From Ariolimax columbianus (Eukaryota; Mollusca; Gastropoda; Stylommatophora; Arionidae), in assembly GCA_036924085.1 (NCBI GenBank), contig JAVGWX010000011.1:31990386-32054385 (forward strand): a stretch of 64,000 nt of DNA, given 5' to 3'. Below the pieces are notes generated by a model, which worked only from the letters and a program-made list of their open reading frames with translations, made no database searches and had not been told where the DNA came from. Shown here piece by piece: positions 24,888-36,020 of the stretch (within the stretch, counting starts at the first letter, position 1; each line of letters starts with the position of its first letter). The position numbers were made by a program, and so were the translations under genes.

Positions 24888-25806
24888 TTGCAAAGGAGAC
24901 AAAGCAAAGGCGACTGTGACAACTACAGGGGAATATCCTTGCTCAGCATAACAGCTCGTGTCATTCTAAGGAGACTTCAGATGCATGCTGATCGCGTATT
25001 ACCAGAGTCTCAATGTGGATTCAGAGCGAGACGTTCCACCACAGAGATGATCTTTACACTGAGTCAGCTGCAAGAAAAATGCAGAAAATAAAATACGCCC
25101 CTATTCATTGCGATCTTGCAAAGGCGTTCGACAGCGTAAGTAGGACAGCCCTATACAAGGTTTTAGAAATTATTGAATGTCCATGAACATTGCTAAAACT
25201 AGTTGTCTAATTCCACGAAGACATGAGGCCATTATTCAATTATATGGAAATACATCTGACAGTTGTGAAGTCAGAAGCGGGGTGAAACGGCTGCGTTCTT
25301 GCTCCTACCCTATTGGGAATTCTCTTCGCAGTCCTGCTGCACTGTGCTTTCAGATGGGAGATTGGTGACGTCTTTGTTCGCATTAGGTTTGATGGCTCGA
25401 TGTACAATCTGGCAAGGCTCAGGGCTAAGTCCAAAAAAACGGATAATCGCATCAGAGAGCCATTGTTTGCTGATGATACAGCCCTGGTGGCACACGATGA
25501 GGGCACTTTACAATCGGGAAATTACGGTTGTCCTAAAACAAGTTGGACCGCACCAGTAAAAACAATTACACTAAATGAAGATCCGCTCGATGAAGTTAAA
25601 GTGTTCAAATATTTGAGCTCCACAGTAACAGCAAAACTATTAGTCGATGAAAAGATCAATATACGCATAGGGCAAGCACCAACAACTTTCGGCAGGCTGA
25701 ACGAAAGTGCATGGAACAACAGAAAGCTGACGCTAAATACAAAGATCATGATATACCAAGTGTGCGTGCAACAGACAGTCTGTCAAGACGCAAAAGACCA
25801 TAATAT
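24888..25806 (+). mobile_element. Family T LINE copy T2 (reverse transcriptase)
   Basis: A 5'-truncated LINE that starts at the first reverse transcriptase blocks. DNYRGISLLS lies near 24918, then QCGFRARRSTTEMIFTLSQL near 25013, then FADD at 25466-25477. The C-terminal ORF portion after KIMIYQVCV is deleted, jumping to the family's 3' end (CTGTCAAGACGCAAAAGACC). Several frameshifts make it non-functional. No RNase H is present, so it is RTE-like by style. TG-rich microsatellite lies on both sides. Confidence 0.85.
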
Positions 25807-25916
25807 GTGTGTGTGGATGCGCGCGCATGCGAGTGTGTGTGCGTATGTGTGTGTGTTTGTGTCCGTGTTTGTGTGTGAATGCGTGCATGCGTACGTGTAT
25901 GTATGTATGTATGTAA
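25807..25916. repeat. TG/TATG microsatellite, 3' tail of T2
   Basis: It follows the family T 3' end directly, as at 39484 for T3. Either this is the element's own simple-repeat tail or the element inserted in a TG tract. Confidence 0.88.
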
Positions 25917-26334
25917 ACTTCCGGTCGCGCGCCGTGTCTGGCCGCTGACACGTCAGGTTCGGAAATTGTGTGATATTTCATCTTCTTCCAAAACTCGAGT
26001 GAATTCAAGAAGTGTTTTATCGACGGGACACCACACGAGGACCGTTCTACAATTAGTATATGTGAAATAGGATACACCTCTGTGCTGTATTCTAGTTGTA
26101 GTCGAATTCTAAGTCTATTGTTCCCTATTCCCGACAACGCGCAAGCGCTTTAGCAGTGATTCAAAATCTCTGGGCCGTGCAGCGACAATGTCCACGTGCT
26201 CTCGAGGCACCTTGCTGACACTTAGACCGGAGGTGTGTAGGAGTCACTCGTTACTAACGAAGGTGAAAAGACGTCTTGCCTACCTTGAAGTCCTTGTCAG
26301 TAAGAGACCCAAACAAACGCACGGAAAACAAAAA
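25917..26334. other. Unique spacer, nothing recognised
   Basis: No repeat or coding signal was recognised. Confidence 0.55.
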
Positions 26335-26650
26335 TGTGCAGGAAAGGTGGTAACATCAAAATTAGGGAGCCAAGAACAGGGAAAGCTTTTATAGATTTGC
26401 CCTGTCCTGCTCAAGTCCAGCCAGCTTAGCTGGTAAGACGTCATCAGGCTACCACGACAGTAAATGTGCTGAGCTGTGTGGACCGCACAGAACACGGCGA
26501 TGCACTTGAGCAGCCGTGGTCATCCACTGCACCCGAGTCCATGTCCAGTCGTCCTGACTTGTCTTGCTACTGGTTGGACTCCAGCGCGAGAATGAGGTCG
26601 ACGAACTTAAATCAAATTCCCGCGCAAGTCATTCTCTGTTTATTTATCCA
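26335..26650 (+). mobile_element. SINE-A copy 2
   Basis: It aligns with 17540-17885, including AGATTTGCCCTGTCCTGCTC, AAGACGTCATCAGGCTACCA and the tRNA-like head GTGCTGAGCTGTGTGGACCG. The body block CCAGTCGTCCTGACTTGTCT is shared with SINE-B. No terminal tail is obvious. Confidence 0.75.
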
Positions 26651-26764
26651 GTACTAACACAGTTGAGTCCTGTGACAACGGGCGAGCGGCGAAGCGGAGT
26701 GGGTAACTCTGCTGACAAGCTAAGCTACAGTCAAAACACATTTTTTTTTAAAAAGGGAAAGATT

Positions 26765-26880
26765 TCCCCTATTCAATGTAGGTGCTTGGAATGTGCGCAC
26801 CATACTTGGCATCGACTCTAACATAAACAGACCAGAGAGGCTTACTGCCCTTATTGGAACAGAACTATCTAGGTCAAACA
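26765..26880 (+). mobile_element. Family Z LINE, start of endonuclease domain (Z1)
   Basis: The plus frame reads VGAWNVRTI and then RPERLTALIGTEL-RSNI. This is the N-terminal signature of the APE endonuclease of a widespread invertebrate LINE (GAWNVRTL...RPERRTAL...ELARY-IDI). Only about 35 codons remain before the sequence passes into a 59-bp tandem array built from this same segment. Assignment to family Z is inferred, because the other Z copies are 5'-truncated and cannot be compared here. Confidence 0.7.
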
Positions 26881-27408
26881 TTTACATAGACCAGAGGACG
26901 CTTACTGCCCTTATTGGAACAGAACTAGCCAGGTCAAACATTGACATAGACCAGAGAGGAGTACTGCCCTTATTGGAACAGAACTAGCCAGGTCAAACAT
27001 TGACATAGACCAGAGAGGAGTACTGCCCTTATTTGGAACAGAACTAGCCAGGTCAAACATTGACATAGACCAGAGAGGAGTACTGCCCTTATTGGAACAG
27101 AACTAGCCAGGTCAAACATTGACATTGACCAGAGAGGAGTACTGCCCTTATTTGGAACAGAACTAGCCAGGTCAAACATTGACATAGACCAGAGAGGAGT
27201 ACTGCCCGTATTTGGGACAGAACTAGCCAGGTCAAACATTGACATAGACCAGAGAGGAGTACTGCCCTAATTGGAACAGAACTAGCCAGGTCAAACATTG
27301 ACATAGACCAGAGAGGCGTACTTCCCTTATTGGAACAGAACTAGCCAGGTCAAACATTGACATAGACCAGAGATTAGTACTGCCCTTATTGGAACAGAAC
27401 TAGCCATA
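26812..27408. repeat. 59-bp minisatellite made from LINE endonuclease sequence, about 10 copies
   Basis: The unit contains GGTCAAACATTGACATAGAC, CAGAGAGGAGTACTGCCCTT and ATTGGAACAGAACTAGCCA, with 60-bp variants having TTTGG. The first unit is the Z1 coding segment itself (AGACCAGAGAGGCTTACTGC at 26829). Later copies share derived changes such as GGAGTACTG. The array ends where the antisense N3 LINE begins. Confidence 0.92.
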
Positions 27409-28112
27409 TCTTCTTCTTCTTCTTCATCCTACGCAGTCAGACATCAACCTTTATTTTTTCGAAAAAAGCAGCGGTCATGCTGAGGCTGTCGACACTACCA
27501 TAGAGCTTGTCTAGTGTTGCCACTGGTGATGGCCACATCTGCTTTCTATGATCCTCGTATGTCGGGCAGTTTTGCAGCAGATGTTCAGCGGTCATTTTCC
27601 CGGTACTACACGGGCATTCGTCAGTGCCACCTATCTTCAATTTGTTGAATATGTGGTACCTCAGTCTATTGTGGCCAGTGCGAAGTCTGAAGACAACGAC
27701 CTGCTCTCTTCTGTTCAACTGGTAATAGGCATCGTTTTTGGTGTAGCCAGTATGTTCGGTTTCCTATTTGGTCATGTATCTAGCTCTAATAAGCCGTTTT
27801 GACTCTTCGTATGTCATTCTAGTATCTTTTTGTGGTAGTCTTGCACCTTCTTTTGCCAGTCTGTCTGCCTCCCCATTGCCTTGGATGTTACAGTGGGATG
27901 GAACCCACTGTACCACTACCCTTTTTGGTGCGGACTGATGGCATAGTTGACAGAGTACTGCTCTTAAATCATTCAGTTCAGTATTTTTCTGGCTTTTTAA
28001 TGCTGTGACTAAGGCCAAGGCATCTGTAAGCAGGACTATATGGCTTTCATTCCTTTTACCTGTCACCATTTCTTCCACTGCCGCCCTCAGTGCCTCTGCC
28101 TCCGCTTCTAAA
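27409..28112 (-). mobile_element. Family N LINE copy N3: RNase H and C-terminus
   Basis: An antisense 3' fragment with (GAA)n tail (CTT run at 27413-27427 on plus). The minus strand encodes most of RNase H, with LTDALALVTAL, WVPSHCNIQGNGEADRLA and the C-terminal motif ECPCSTGKMTAEHLLQNC, ending at a stop at 27437. It is broken by frameshifts near 27750. The 5' truncation lies inside RNase H (AEAEALRAAVEEM). It abuts the 59-bp array at its 3' end. Confidence 0.88.
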
Positions 28113-28138
28113 CCATCATCATATATCAGAGAAAGATC
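28111..28138. repeat. Isolated unit of the 34-bp repeat, left of element E
   Basis: CCATCATCATATATCAGAGA plus AAGATC matches the 34-bp unit at 32755-32938, on the other side of element E. It shows that E inserted into this repeat. The last ten bases (28129-28138, GAGAAAGATC) are the left target-site duplication. Confidence 0.75.
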
Positions 28139-28150
28139 CCTGTAGGACAG

Positions 28151-28330
28151 GGGTGACCGACCCCAACCAGGCACGACCACAGGTGGCGGATAGTGGGGCG
28201 ACCGACCCCAACCAGGCACGACCACAGGTGGCAGATTGTGGGGCGACCGACCCCAACCAGGCACGACCACAGATGGCGGATAGTGGGGCGACCGACCCCA
28301 AACAGGCACGTCCACAGGTGGCGCATAGTG
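28151..28330 (+). repeat. 45-bp tandem array, 4 units, at the 5' end of E
   Basis: Units starting GGGCGACCGACCCCAACCAG lie at 28151, 28196, 28241 and 28286. The array is GC-rich and begins about 12 bp inside the element boundary. The position resembles the promoter monomers at the 5' ends of some LINEs; promoter function is inference. Confidence 0.9.
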
Positions 28331-28339
28331 GAGCGACCT

Positions 28340-28870
28340 CCAGATATGGAGCGTCAGCTGCGATATAAGCCAGGTATAATAAATGGACGAATAATCAGTC
28401 GTGGACCAACCGGCGGTGTATTCCAGCAGGGTGGGGTGGGACAACAGGTGGTACTGGTTTACCCACTGAAATACCCCACGTGTCCTATGACGGGTACACC
28501 AAGCGGGTAAGAGTCGCTATATGCTCAATCCACGGGAAGGAAACCACGGTAGACAAACCTACCTACTGCCTTGCAGGTACCATCGTGAGATGGAAAGGCT
28601 ATGGGAGACAAGCCAAAACAGAAAACTCAACACGACCTGCCGAAGACGGAGTGTGTCAGCTACGGCGCAGGAACCGGGAAAAATGAGGGCACACACGCAT
28701 CAACAGGATATGATCATGCGACAGTCTACCCTATCGTCACGGTGTCGCTCCTACAAGTTACAACCGGGAAGGAGCGATGCCGGGCCCCCAGCCTCGAGGG
28801 GACCCACCCAAGCAACCGGTGCCTCTGCTAACCTAGTGGTCAGGGGGCGGCAGAGTAGTGCGACTGGTCA
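28340..28870 (+). pseudogene. Possible ORF1 remnant or 5' leader of E
   Basis: Short frames follow one another (28480-28686 is the longest), but no zinc knuckle or gag motif is visible. The stretch just before ORF2 reads GPPASRGPTQATG, which resembles the GLTPRRGPTLTTG leader of N4 ORF2, so at least the end belongs to the element's coding leader. Confidence 0.4.
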
Positions 28871-28874
28871 ATAA

Positions 28875-31800
28875 ACAAGGAACTTAAAAGTGGTACAATG
28901 GAATGCAGAGGGCGTGAGAAACAAGAAACCCGAACTGCAAGAATTTCTCAAGGAAAGCGATATAGACATCATTTGTATTCAGGAAACACACATAAAAGAA
29001 ACTCAAACATTTTCCATCAGAGGATATGAATGTTTCCGCCAAGATAGGGAAAAAAGATCCAAAGGAGGAATAATAACACTAGTAAAAAATTATATACCAT
29101 CAGTAGAAACAAATAGATCTGGACCAGATGAATTAGAATACATCACAATAAAGATCATCCTATCCAGTGGAGACTCAGTGATAACAAACTGCTGTAGTCC
29201 ACCAGTCACAGCTCTGGCAATACACAAAGTCAAAATTGATGAAACGAGACCCCTCATAGTGGGAGATTTTAACAGTCACTCCCCAAGCTGGGGCTACGAA
29301 ACAGTGGACCAAACAGGCGAGGAGGTAGAAGATTGGATGATAGAAATCAAACTCATCCTAATAAATAGGCCAGACGATAGGCATTCATATTACTCTAGGA
29401 TATGGGAAAAAAATGAGTACTCCAGACCTTGCGATGGCATCGGACGACCTTCACCGGGTAATAGCAAGAACAGCTAACAACCAACTGGGTGGAGAGTACA
29501 ACAACATTGACACGAGAACGCAACTAGAGGTTAAAAAATAGATAAAAGAGAACATAAAGACTCAGAATGTGGATCCCTGCATGAAGGCATCATTGAAAAT
29601 GATAGTTAAACACAGCTATACAGTAACTGAAAAACAAGAACGCTCCAGGAAAAGATGGCATCACAAATAAAATGATTAAAAACCTAGACCAAGGGTGAAG
29701 AAAAAAACTCCTGAAAATCTTCAATCAATCATGGAGCAAGGGTAACATCCCAGACCAGTGGCAGGAGGCTATCATTATCCCCATCAGAAAACCAAAAAAG
29801 GACAAGACAAGCAAGGAAAGTTATAGACCAATATGTCTGCTCAGCTGTGTTGGAAAAGTCATGGAAAAAATGGTAAAGGCAAGACTAATAAAACATCTGG
29901 AAAAAAACCATCCCCTACTCAATTCACAGTCAGTCTTTAGGAATAACCGCAACACATAGACCAACTAGTGTACCTAACCCAAGAAATAGAAAATGCATTC
30001 CAAGGTAAGGAAAACGTACTTCCGGTCTTTGTGGATATGGCAAAAGCTTTTGACAAGGTATGGAGAGAAGGATGCCTCCTAAAACTATTAAACAACAACA
30101 TAGAACGGAGAATGTACAACTGAATACAAGACTTCCTCCGATACAGAACAGCAAGAGTCAAATTAGATGGATCACTGAGCCATAAAATAACTATCCAACA
30201 AGGCGTACTACATGGAGGAGAGTCATCTCTCCTACACTCTTTATCCTGTTCATAAACGACATAGCGGGAAAACTCCCAAAGAAAGTATTCAGTGTCCTAC
30301 ACGCTGACGACTTCGCAATGTGGAGTGCTGCAAAAAAACTACCAACAGCTGAAAATAGAATGCAGACAGCACTGGACACTGTTGGAACATGGGTTACATA
30401 TTGGGGATTGCAGATTAACATGTCAAAGACAGTTACAACATGCTTCTCACTGTCCAACACCAAGGAAGTAACAAAACTTATTCTAAATAGCAAAGAGCTT
30501 GTACAAGAAAATACCCTGTGTATCTCGGAGTTAAAATGGACAAGAGACTCACATGGAGGGAACACATACAGGAGATAGAACAAAAAGCAACCAGAAAACT
30601 ATCCCTCATGAAGAAGCTGGCCGGAACAAGCTGGGGTGCAAATTGCAATATCCTTAAAATGTATCCACTGGCACAGTCAGGCTAGTACTTGAATTCGGCA
30701 TGACAGCCTGGACTACAGCATTCAAAATAAACACGGAACGCCTAACCAAAATTCAAAATTCAGGCTTAAGAATAATAACAGGAGGAATGAAGACTACATC
30801 AATTCAGAAAATGGAAACATACACAAATAGAAGACACCTAAATACTAGACGAGAGGAAAGAGTGCTGACACATAGTGAAAAGATGCTACGCATGCCTGAT
30901 CATCCCATACATATCAAACTAAAAAAATAGGCTAAAGAGAACCAGCTTCATTCATATATTCAACCACCTACACCAAAAATATGGAGAACTAATTCCCAAC
31001 CAACCTACAGAAATAGAAATGTTTAACTACGAAGAGCCAAGCTGCAACATAAACAACAACATCCAAATAAGTACAGAGATCCCAGGTATAAGAAGAAAAG
31101 ACCAACACAGTGTCCACGAGCTGAAAATTCTAGCAAAAACAATGATTGAAGAGAAATATAATACCAAGGAAGGGGCACAGGTGTACACAGATGGTTCAGC
31201 AGAGGGGGCAGGCCGAAACGGGGGAGGAGGCATATTCATAAGATACAAAAGTGGAAATATGACAGAAGAGGCCCACCCAACAGGAAAGTAGTCCACAAAC
31301 CTCAAAGCAGAATCGATGGCCTTCCTGCGAGCACTGAGATTACTTCAAACAGAAAGGCAACCTCCAACAAAAATAGCTGTATTCACGGATTGCAAAGTAA
31401 TATTAGAGACAATAAAAACAAAACAAACAACGAACCACTGTTATCAGAGATCAGAGCAGAACTGGGAAAACTCCAGAGATCCTCAACAATAGCGCTCCAG
31501 TGGCTACCCTCCCATTGCTGAATCACGGGAAACGAGAGAGCTGATGCTCTGGCAAAAGATGCAGGAAAAAGGCACAATTTAATCATCGAGTAACATACAT
31601 AGAAATCAAAAACATCATCAGAAATCAGTATATACAGCAATGAAGAGAAGACAGAAACATAAGCAGTACGCCAGATCCAATTCATCAACTCTAAAGAAAT
31701 CAGCAAACTACCTTATTTCGCCTGAGAACTGGACACTGCAGACTACTAGAACATCTTTACCGACTGAATATCTCACACACCAATGAGTGCCATGTGGAAT

Positions 31801-32726
31801 AGGATTTCAGAACCATGAGCATATTCTACAGGAATGCCCAATCGATAGTGAAATAAGATACCAGACCTGGCCAGAAAGTGTGGAGCTGAGACAAAAGCTG
31901 TGGGGCAGCCGCTCCGACCTGGGGAAGACTAATAATAATAGCTGTCCATCGTTGTCGATGAGGACCGCCGAGATCATCCTTGTCACAGATTTCCCTGTTG
32001 GGTGTGGGTGCGCATGTGCCTGAACAGGCCAATGCGAGCACGAAAATATCTGCTACATATCGGGCACACGAGGTTTGTAGAAGGTGATGGTGTTCCCGCT
32101 GCTCGGGATTTCCGGATCTCGCTTCTGTTGTGGGCTTTCACAACACAGTCATCTTCACCGGCAGCTACACCCGATTTGACTGCGCTTCTCCAGTTAGATC
32201 TGTTTTGCGCAAGACATTCCCAGTTGTCGATGTCTATCTGGCAACTTTTTAGTGAGTCCTTCAGACCGTCTTTAAAACGTTTCTTTGGGCGCACTATCTC
32301 GCGCCATCCCTCTCTCAGCTCGCCGTAGAGAAGCTTCTTTGGGAGCCGCTCGTCTGACATACGGACGACATGTCCGGCCCATCCTAGTCGTGCTTTTTCT
32401 AGCAGTGCATGGATGCTGGGCATGTTAGCCCTCGAGAGAACCTCGATGTCAGTGACACGATCTTGCCATCGGATGTGGAATATTTGCCTCAGGTAACCTG
32501 TGTGGAAGTGGTTTAACCTCCTTGCATGTCCAGAGTATACAGTCCAAGCGTATAGTAGGGTTGGAATGATGGTTGCACGGTAGACTTTGAGTTTGGTCTT
32601 GACGCTGATGCCACGACGTGTCCAGACCATCGAGCGCATTCTACCAAAGGCTGTGCTGGCCTTTGCTATTCTGCTTGCCACCTCATCGTCTAGGCTGACA
32701 GATCTCGACAGACTACAGATATAGCA
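28875..32726 (+). pseudogene. ORF2 of E: APE - RT - RNase H, split by Z2
   Basis: The APE begins with VVQWNAEGVRNKK (28888), with IQETH near 28977 and VGDFNSHSPSWGY near 29260. About 500 bases of APE end and linker are deleted. The RT has PGKDGITN near 29648, SYRPICLLSCVGKVMEK near 29820 and an A-D-D site near 30302. RNase H has VYTDGSAEGAG near 31180, VFTDCKVI near 31381, and WLPSHC then GNERADALAKDAG near 31500-31560. A CPCG...H...C motif occurs near 31786. Stops and shifts are frequent. The frame at the Z2 insertion continues across it (LGK at 31920, then TDIA-stop after 32712). Confidence 0.85.
31932..32709 (-). mobile_element. Family Z LINE Z2 nested in E, 5'-truncated
   Basis: The minus strand runs from LSRSVSLDDEVASRI (32709) through LYAWTVYSGHARRLNHFHTG and IRWQDRVTD to a C2H2-like finger, CPICSRYFRARIGLFRHMRTH (32063-31999), and stops. 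The tail is (ATT)n, read as TAATAATAATA at 31931 on plus. The left and right flanks share AGACTA (31926-31931, 32710-32715), with two bases ambiguous. One long frame (31983-32681) is still open, so it is younger than its host. Confidence 0.85.
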
Positions 32727-32754
32727 TGACCAAAAGATCGTGAAGAAAAAAGAC

Positions 32755-32938
32755 GAGAAAGATCACAAGAAACTATCATTATATATTAGAGAAAGATCAC
32801 AAGAAACTATCATTATATATTAGAGAAAGATCACCAGAAACTGGCATTATAAATTAGAGAAAGATCATGAAAGACCTTCATCATACAGTAGAGAAAAATC
32901 ACGAAAAACTATCATTATGCACCAGAGCAAGAGTTAGA
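32755..32938. repeat. 34-bp minisatellite, 5.4 copies
   Basis: GAGAAAGATCACAAGAAACT-type units start at 32755, 32789, 32823, 32857, 32891 and 32925. They decay toward the right. This is the target of element E. Confidence 0.93.
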
Positions 32939-33540
32939 GACACATAATACATTATATAAAGATGGAACTTCTGGTTACCTATTCTCATTCCTCATGTTAA
33001 GAAGTAATTACTTGAAGCTGCGGTGCTATTTAAAGTTGTCAATGCAATTGTATGAGTTTATATTTCAATAGTCATTTTTCCAACTTTGAGACACCAAGGC
33101 ATGAGGTAAATAGAACATGTGTTCCAGAAATAGACCATTTCATGCATATATTCATAGCCAATTTGTATTAATAGTTTTTTTCTGAAAAAGTCATTTATGT
33201 ACGCTCCCAATTAAATTCAGACATCAACATTTATAAACGCTTTTGTGTTTCTTAGATTTAATTTTATAATGTTGTTAAAGTATTAAATATCATCGACTAT
33301 TAATTTCTGTAGACAAAAAACTATAAAAAAGTACTGGTATCCTATCGAAAATAGGTTGACCGAGTTCAAATGTTGTTGCCTCAGGTAAGGTCGGCATCAC
33401 CGTGTGGCAGATAGATCATGCAAATACAAGTGTGCTCCCCAGAGATTCGAAATTGGAATATTCGTTTCTCTTCGGATAAATCTAACAGAAGTAAATGGTT
33501 GTATACAACTACACCAGAGACTCGTGGGTGATATATATAT
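32939..33540. other. AT-rich spacer, nothing recognised
   Basis: No repeat or coding motif was recognised. Confidence 0.55.
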
Positions 33541-34384
33541 ATAAATAATATTATCTTCTTTTCCATTTTTGTCCTGTTTTTGCCTTTCAGCATCAGGTTA
33601 TGTATATATTTCTTGACCGGGCCCTAGTATTTGCTTCGTACACGCGGAGATTTACTGCTTCTGTTATTTCTGCTATTCATGTTTTGCTTGGGCGGCTCAT
33701 GGCTCTTCATGTATTGTTTCCATTGTATCTGTATAGCATTGATTTCTGAGGGATACTATCTCGTGTTTGTCGTGTGCCGTGGACGAGTAATTTGGTTTTC
33801 TATCTCTTGATAAGTCTAGCACTGATGCTGTTCTCTTCTTGTCTTCTACTATCTTTGTGTCTTATTCTATCCATCCGTTTTACTTGCAAGTATTCGTCGC
33901 AAGCTTTTCTTCTCTGTTGTAATGAACGTTTCGTTCATCTTTGTTTGTTATTGTCCAATTATGGTACTGATTGCACAATATGGGTATCAATATCGCGTTG
34001 AATAGAATTCGTTTCCGTTGTCTTGTGTTTACATAGTAATATATCGCATTTGTCCATTGATTTGACTTGCTTTATTATATGTTTTGGATTTCGACGTCGC
34101 CTTTTCCATCTGCTGAGATTATGTTACCCAAGTACGTGACATTTTTCACCTGTTTTACTTGTTTGTTTTGTTTAAATATTGCTGTTTCTATTTCTTTTCT
34201 TGCAATTGTCCTAACTTTGGTTTTTTTCTATGTTGATTTTCATATTGTAATCCGTACAATTTCTCTACACAACCCGTTCTCATGCAGATATCATGATGGA
34301 AATCTATTAAATCTATGGAAATCAAGTTCTAGCATGCTCATTAGTACACATCTCATGGGGCAAAACATTTCCAAGTAAAATACA

Positions 34385-34935
34385 AATGGTAGAGGTACAC
34401 GGATTGGTATGCAGTCGGGAGGAACTAGTGAAACCATCGTCCCTGATCAATACTGGCCCTCTGATCAGGAAAGAGCTGGCCAATGACAAGCCCTGATTCA
34501 TCAGCCAAACCCCTACTGCGCGGGATTGGGGGGGGGGGGGGGTGACTTCGAGGGGGGCGGGGACGAGGGGGGATGCATGAATCGTCCGCTGATCACTGTG
34601 TGACGATACTACATGACTGGAATGTAAAGCTGGTTGTCTATAGACTTTGCAGAGTCTTTAAGGGATCGCTGTGGTCGAGAGGTCAGGCACTCTCTTTTCA
34701 AATAGATGAACGGAAACGATGGACGATCGAATTCCGCAAGTTGTAAAGTGATCTCTCGTCTCACGAAAGATGGGACCAGAGTGCCTGCATCCTGAATTGT
34801 TTCCAGTCGTCTCGACTTATGTCTTGCCACTGGTCCAAGGTAGCCAGACAATAAGGTCGATGACCAGAGCAGTTTCCTCCTCACTATAATCCAAATACAG
34901 CGCAAGTTGCATCATTGCTTCCGATGGGCAACTAA
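34385..34935 (+). mobile_element. SINE-B copy 1, long form
   Basis: It matches the reverse complement of 59067-59605. The box A-like TGGTCGAGAGG lies at 34668 and the box B-like GATCGAATTC at about 34726. The body CAGTCGTCTCGACTTATGTC is shared with SINE-A. The long form carries about 270 bp upstream (GGAACTAGTGAAACCATCGT, CTGGCCCTCTGATCAGGAAA). It is inserted in LINE S. Confidence 0.78.
34528..34542. repeat. Poly-G run of 15 inside SINE-B copy 1
   Basis: A homopolymer followed by G-rich sequence to 34572. The SINE-B copy at 59067-59605 lacks it. Confidence 0.9.
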
Positions 34936-35809
34936 TAGAAGAATGGAATCCGTACATACTTCATTAAGATTGTTGATATGTCCCTGCAGCTTTTAAAAGA
35001 ATATTTGAGGTTGGTGTTAGCTCTTTCTCATCAACAAAGAGAAGTTCATTTACGTGATCACTTAGGTTATTTCCCTACACGTATGTTGTTTTTTATTCCA
35101 CAAACTTCGTCTATATATGCGATACGCAGGAAAGAAGATAGTACACATCCTTGTCGTACACTAATCTAATAAGAAATTTGTCTGAACATCATGTGTTTGA
35201 TCTTTATGTACGTTGGCCATTTACGTAAAGACTTTTACATAGGTTGGTCAAATGTTTATTTTCTCCATAACGTTTTAATGTTGTCGACAGTTGGCATATA
35301 TTCACTGGATCAAATGCCATCCCTTGGTCTAAAGAACCAACAAGTAGTTTTTGATCGTACTCAATTGTTTTCTCGGCTGGTTAATTGCAAAGATTGCATA
35401 TGTACAGCTTTTGTTGTTTTTCTAAATCAAATCTGCGCATCGCTAGGCTGCGGATCTATGATTGGACTTATTCTTTTTTCCAGTATTTTATAGAATATAT
35501 TTCCAGTATGGCTAAGTAATGATATTCCTCTATTTTATGTTCAGTATTTTTTTGCTGCGCTGTTTTCATACGGGGAGTATTGTTGCATTTATCCAGTCAT
35601 CTCATATTTCTTGTTCATTCCACGACAGATTATGCAGTCAGTGTAGCCAGATTATCCCTACATCTTTTGTTGCCTTGATTAGTTCGGCAGGGATGTCATT
35701 CGTCCCTGGCGACTTGTTTTATTGTGCCGCTGGTATGACGTTTTGTATCTGTGCTTTGTTGATATCTGGTTCTTTCTCTGCAGTGATCTCAATGTTGATA
35801 TCTTCCACT

Positions 35810-36020
35810 AACCTTTTTTTTTTTTTATTTTTTATTTCTCGTTCGCCTTAGTTCTCTAATCCCCAAGGCGGTGTACGTTGCACTGTGGTTTTTATTTTGC
35901 CCCTGGTGGCCCAGTGCATCCGACTTCAGCATGCATTTTATGTACGGGTCTGCTTCCTCCTGCAATTTCTAAGGGTTTGCTTCCCCAGGGTAACGGCCGG
36001 TTCACTTATGAATTCTATTG
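35810..36020 (-). mobile_element. SR2-related repeat inside LINE S
   Basis: On the minus strand it reads TGAAGTCGGATGCACTGGGC, then CAGTGCAACGTACACCGCC, a GCGAACGAGAAA end and an A-rich tail (T-run at 35814-35837 on plus). It resembles SR2 copies and the 5' leader of N4 at 44155-44215. The boundaries are soft. Confidence 0.6.

Larger units (their letters stand above)
28139..32754 (+). mobile_element. I/Nimb-like LINE E, apparently full length
   Basis: It is bounded by GAGAAAGATC at 28129-28138 and 32755-32764. Without the nested Z2 LINE it is about 3.8 kb. In order it has four 45-bp tandem units at the 5' end, a possible ORF1 remnant (28340-28870), APE endonuclease, reverse transcriptase, RNase H and a Cys/His C-terminus, then a purine-rich end. 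It is related to family N by domain order but diverged in sequence, and it is A-richer. The caveat on the duplication is that it lies in a tandem repeat. Confidence 0.75.

Noticed and set aside
26970..27304. Minus-strand protein repeats reading MFDLASSVP
   Set aside because: Antisense of the 59-bp array; the plus strand explains the array as LINE endonuclease sequence.
30191..30583. Antisense 130-codon frame in element E
   Set aside because: The plus strand has the RT palm (A-D-D site) in this interval.
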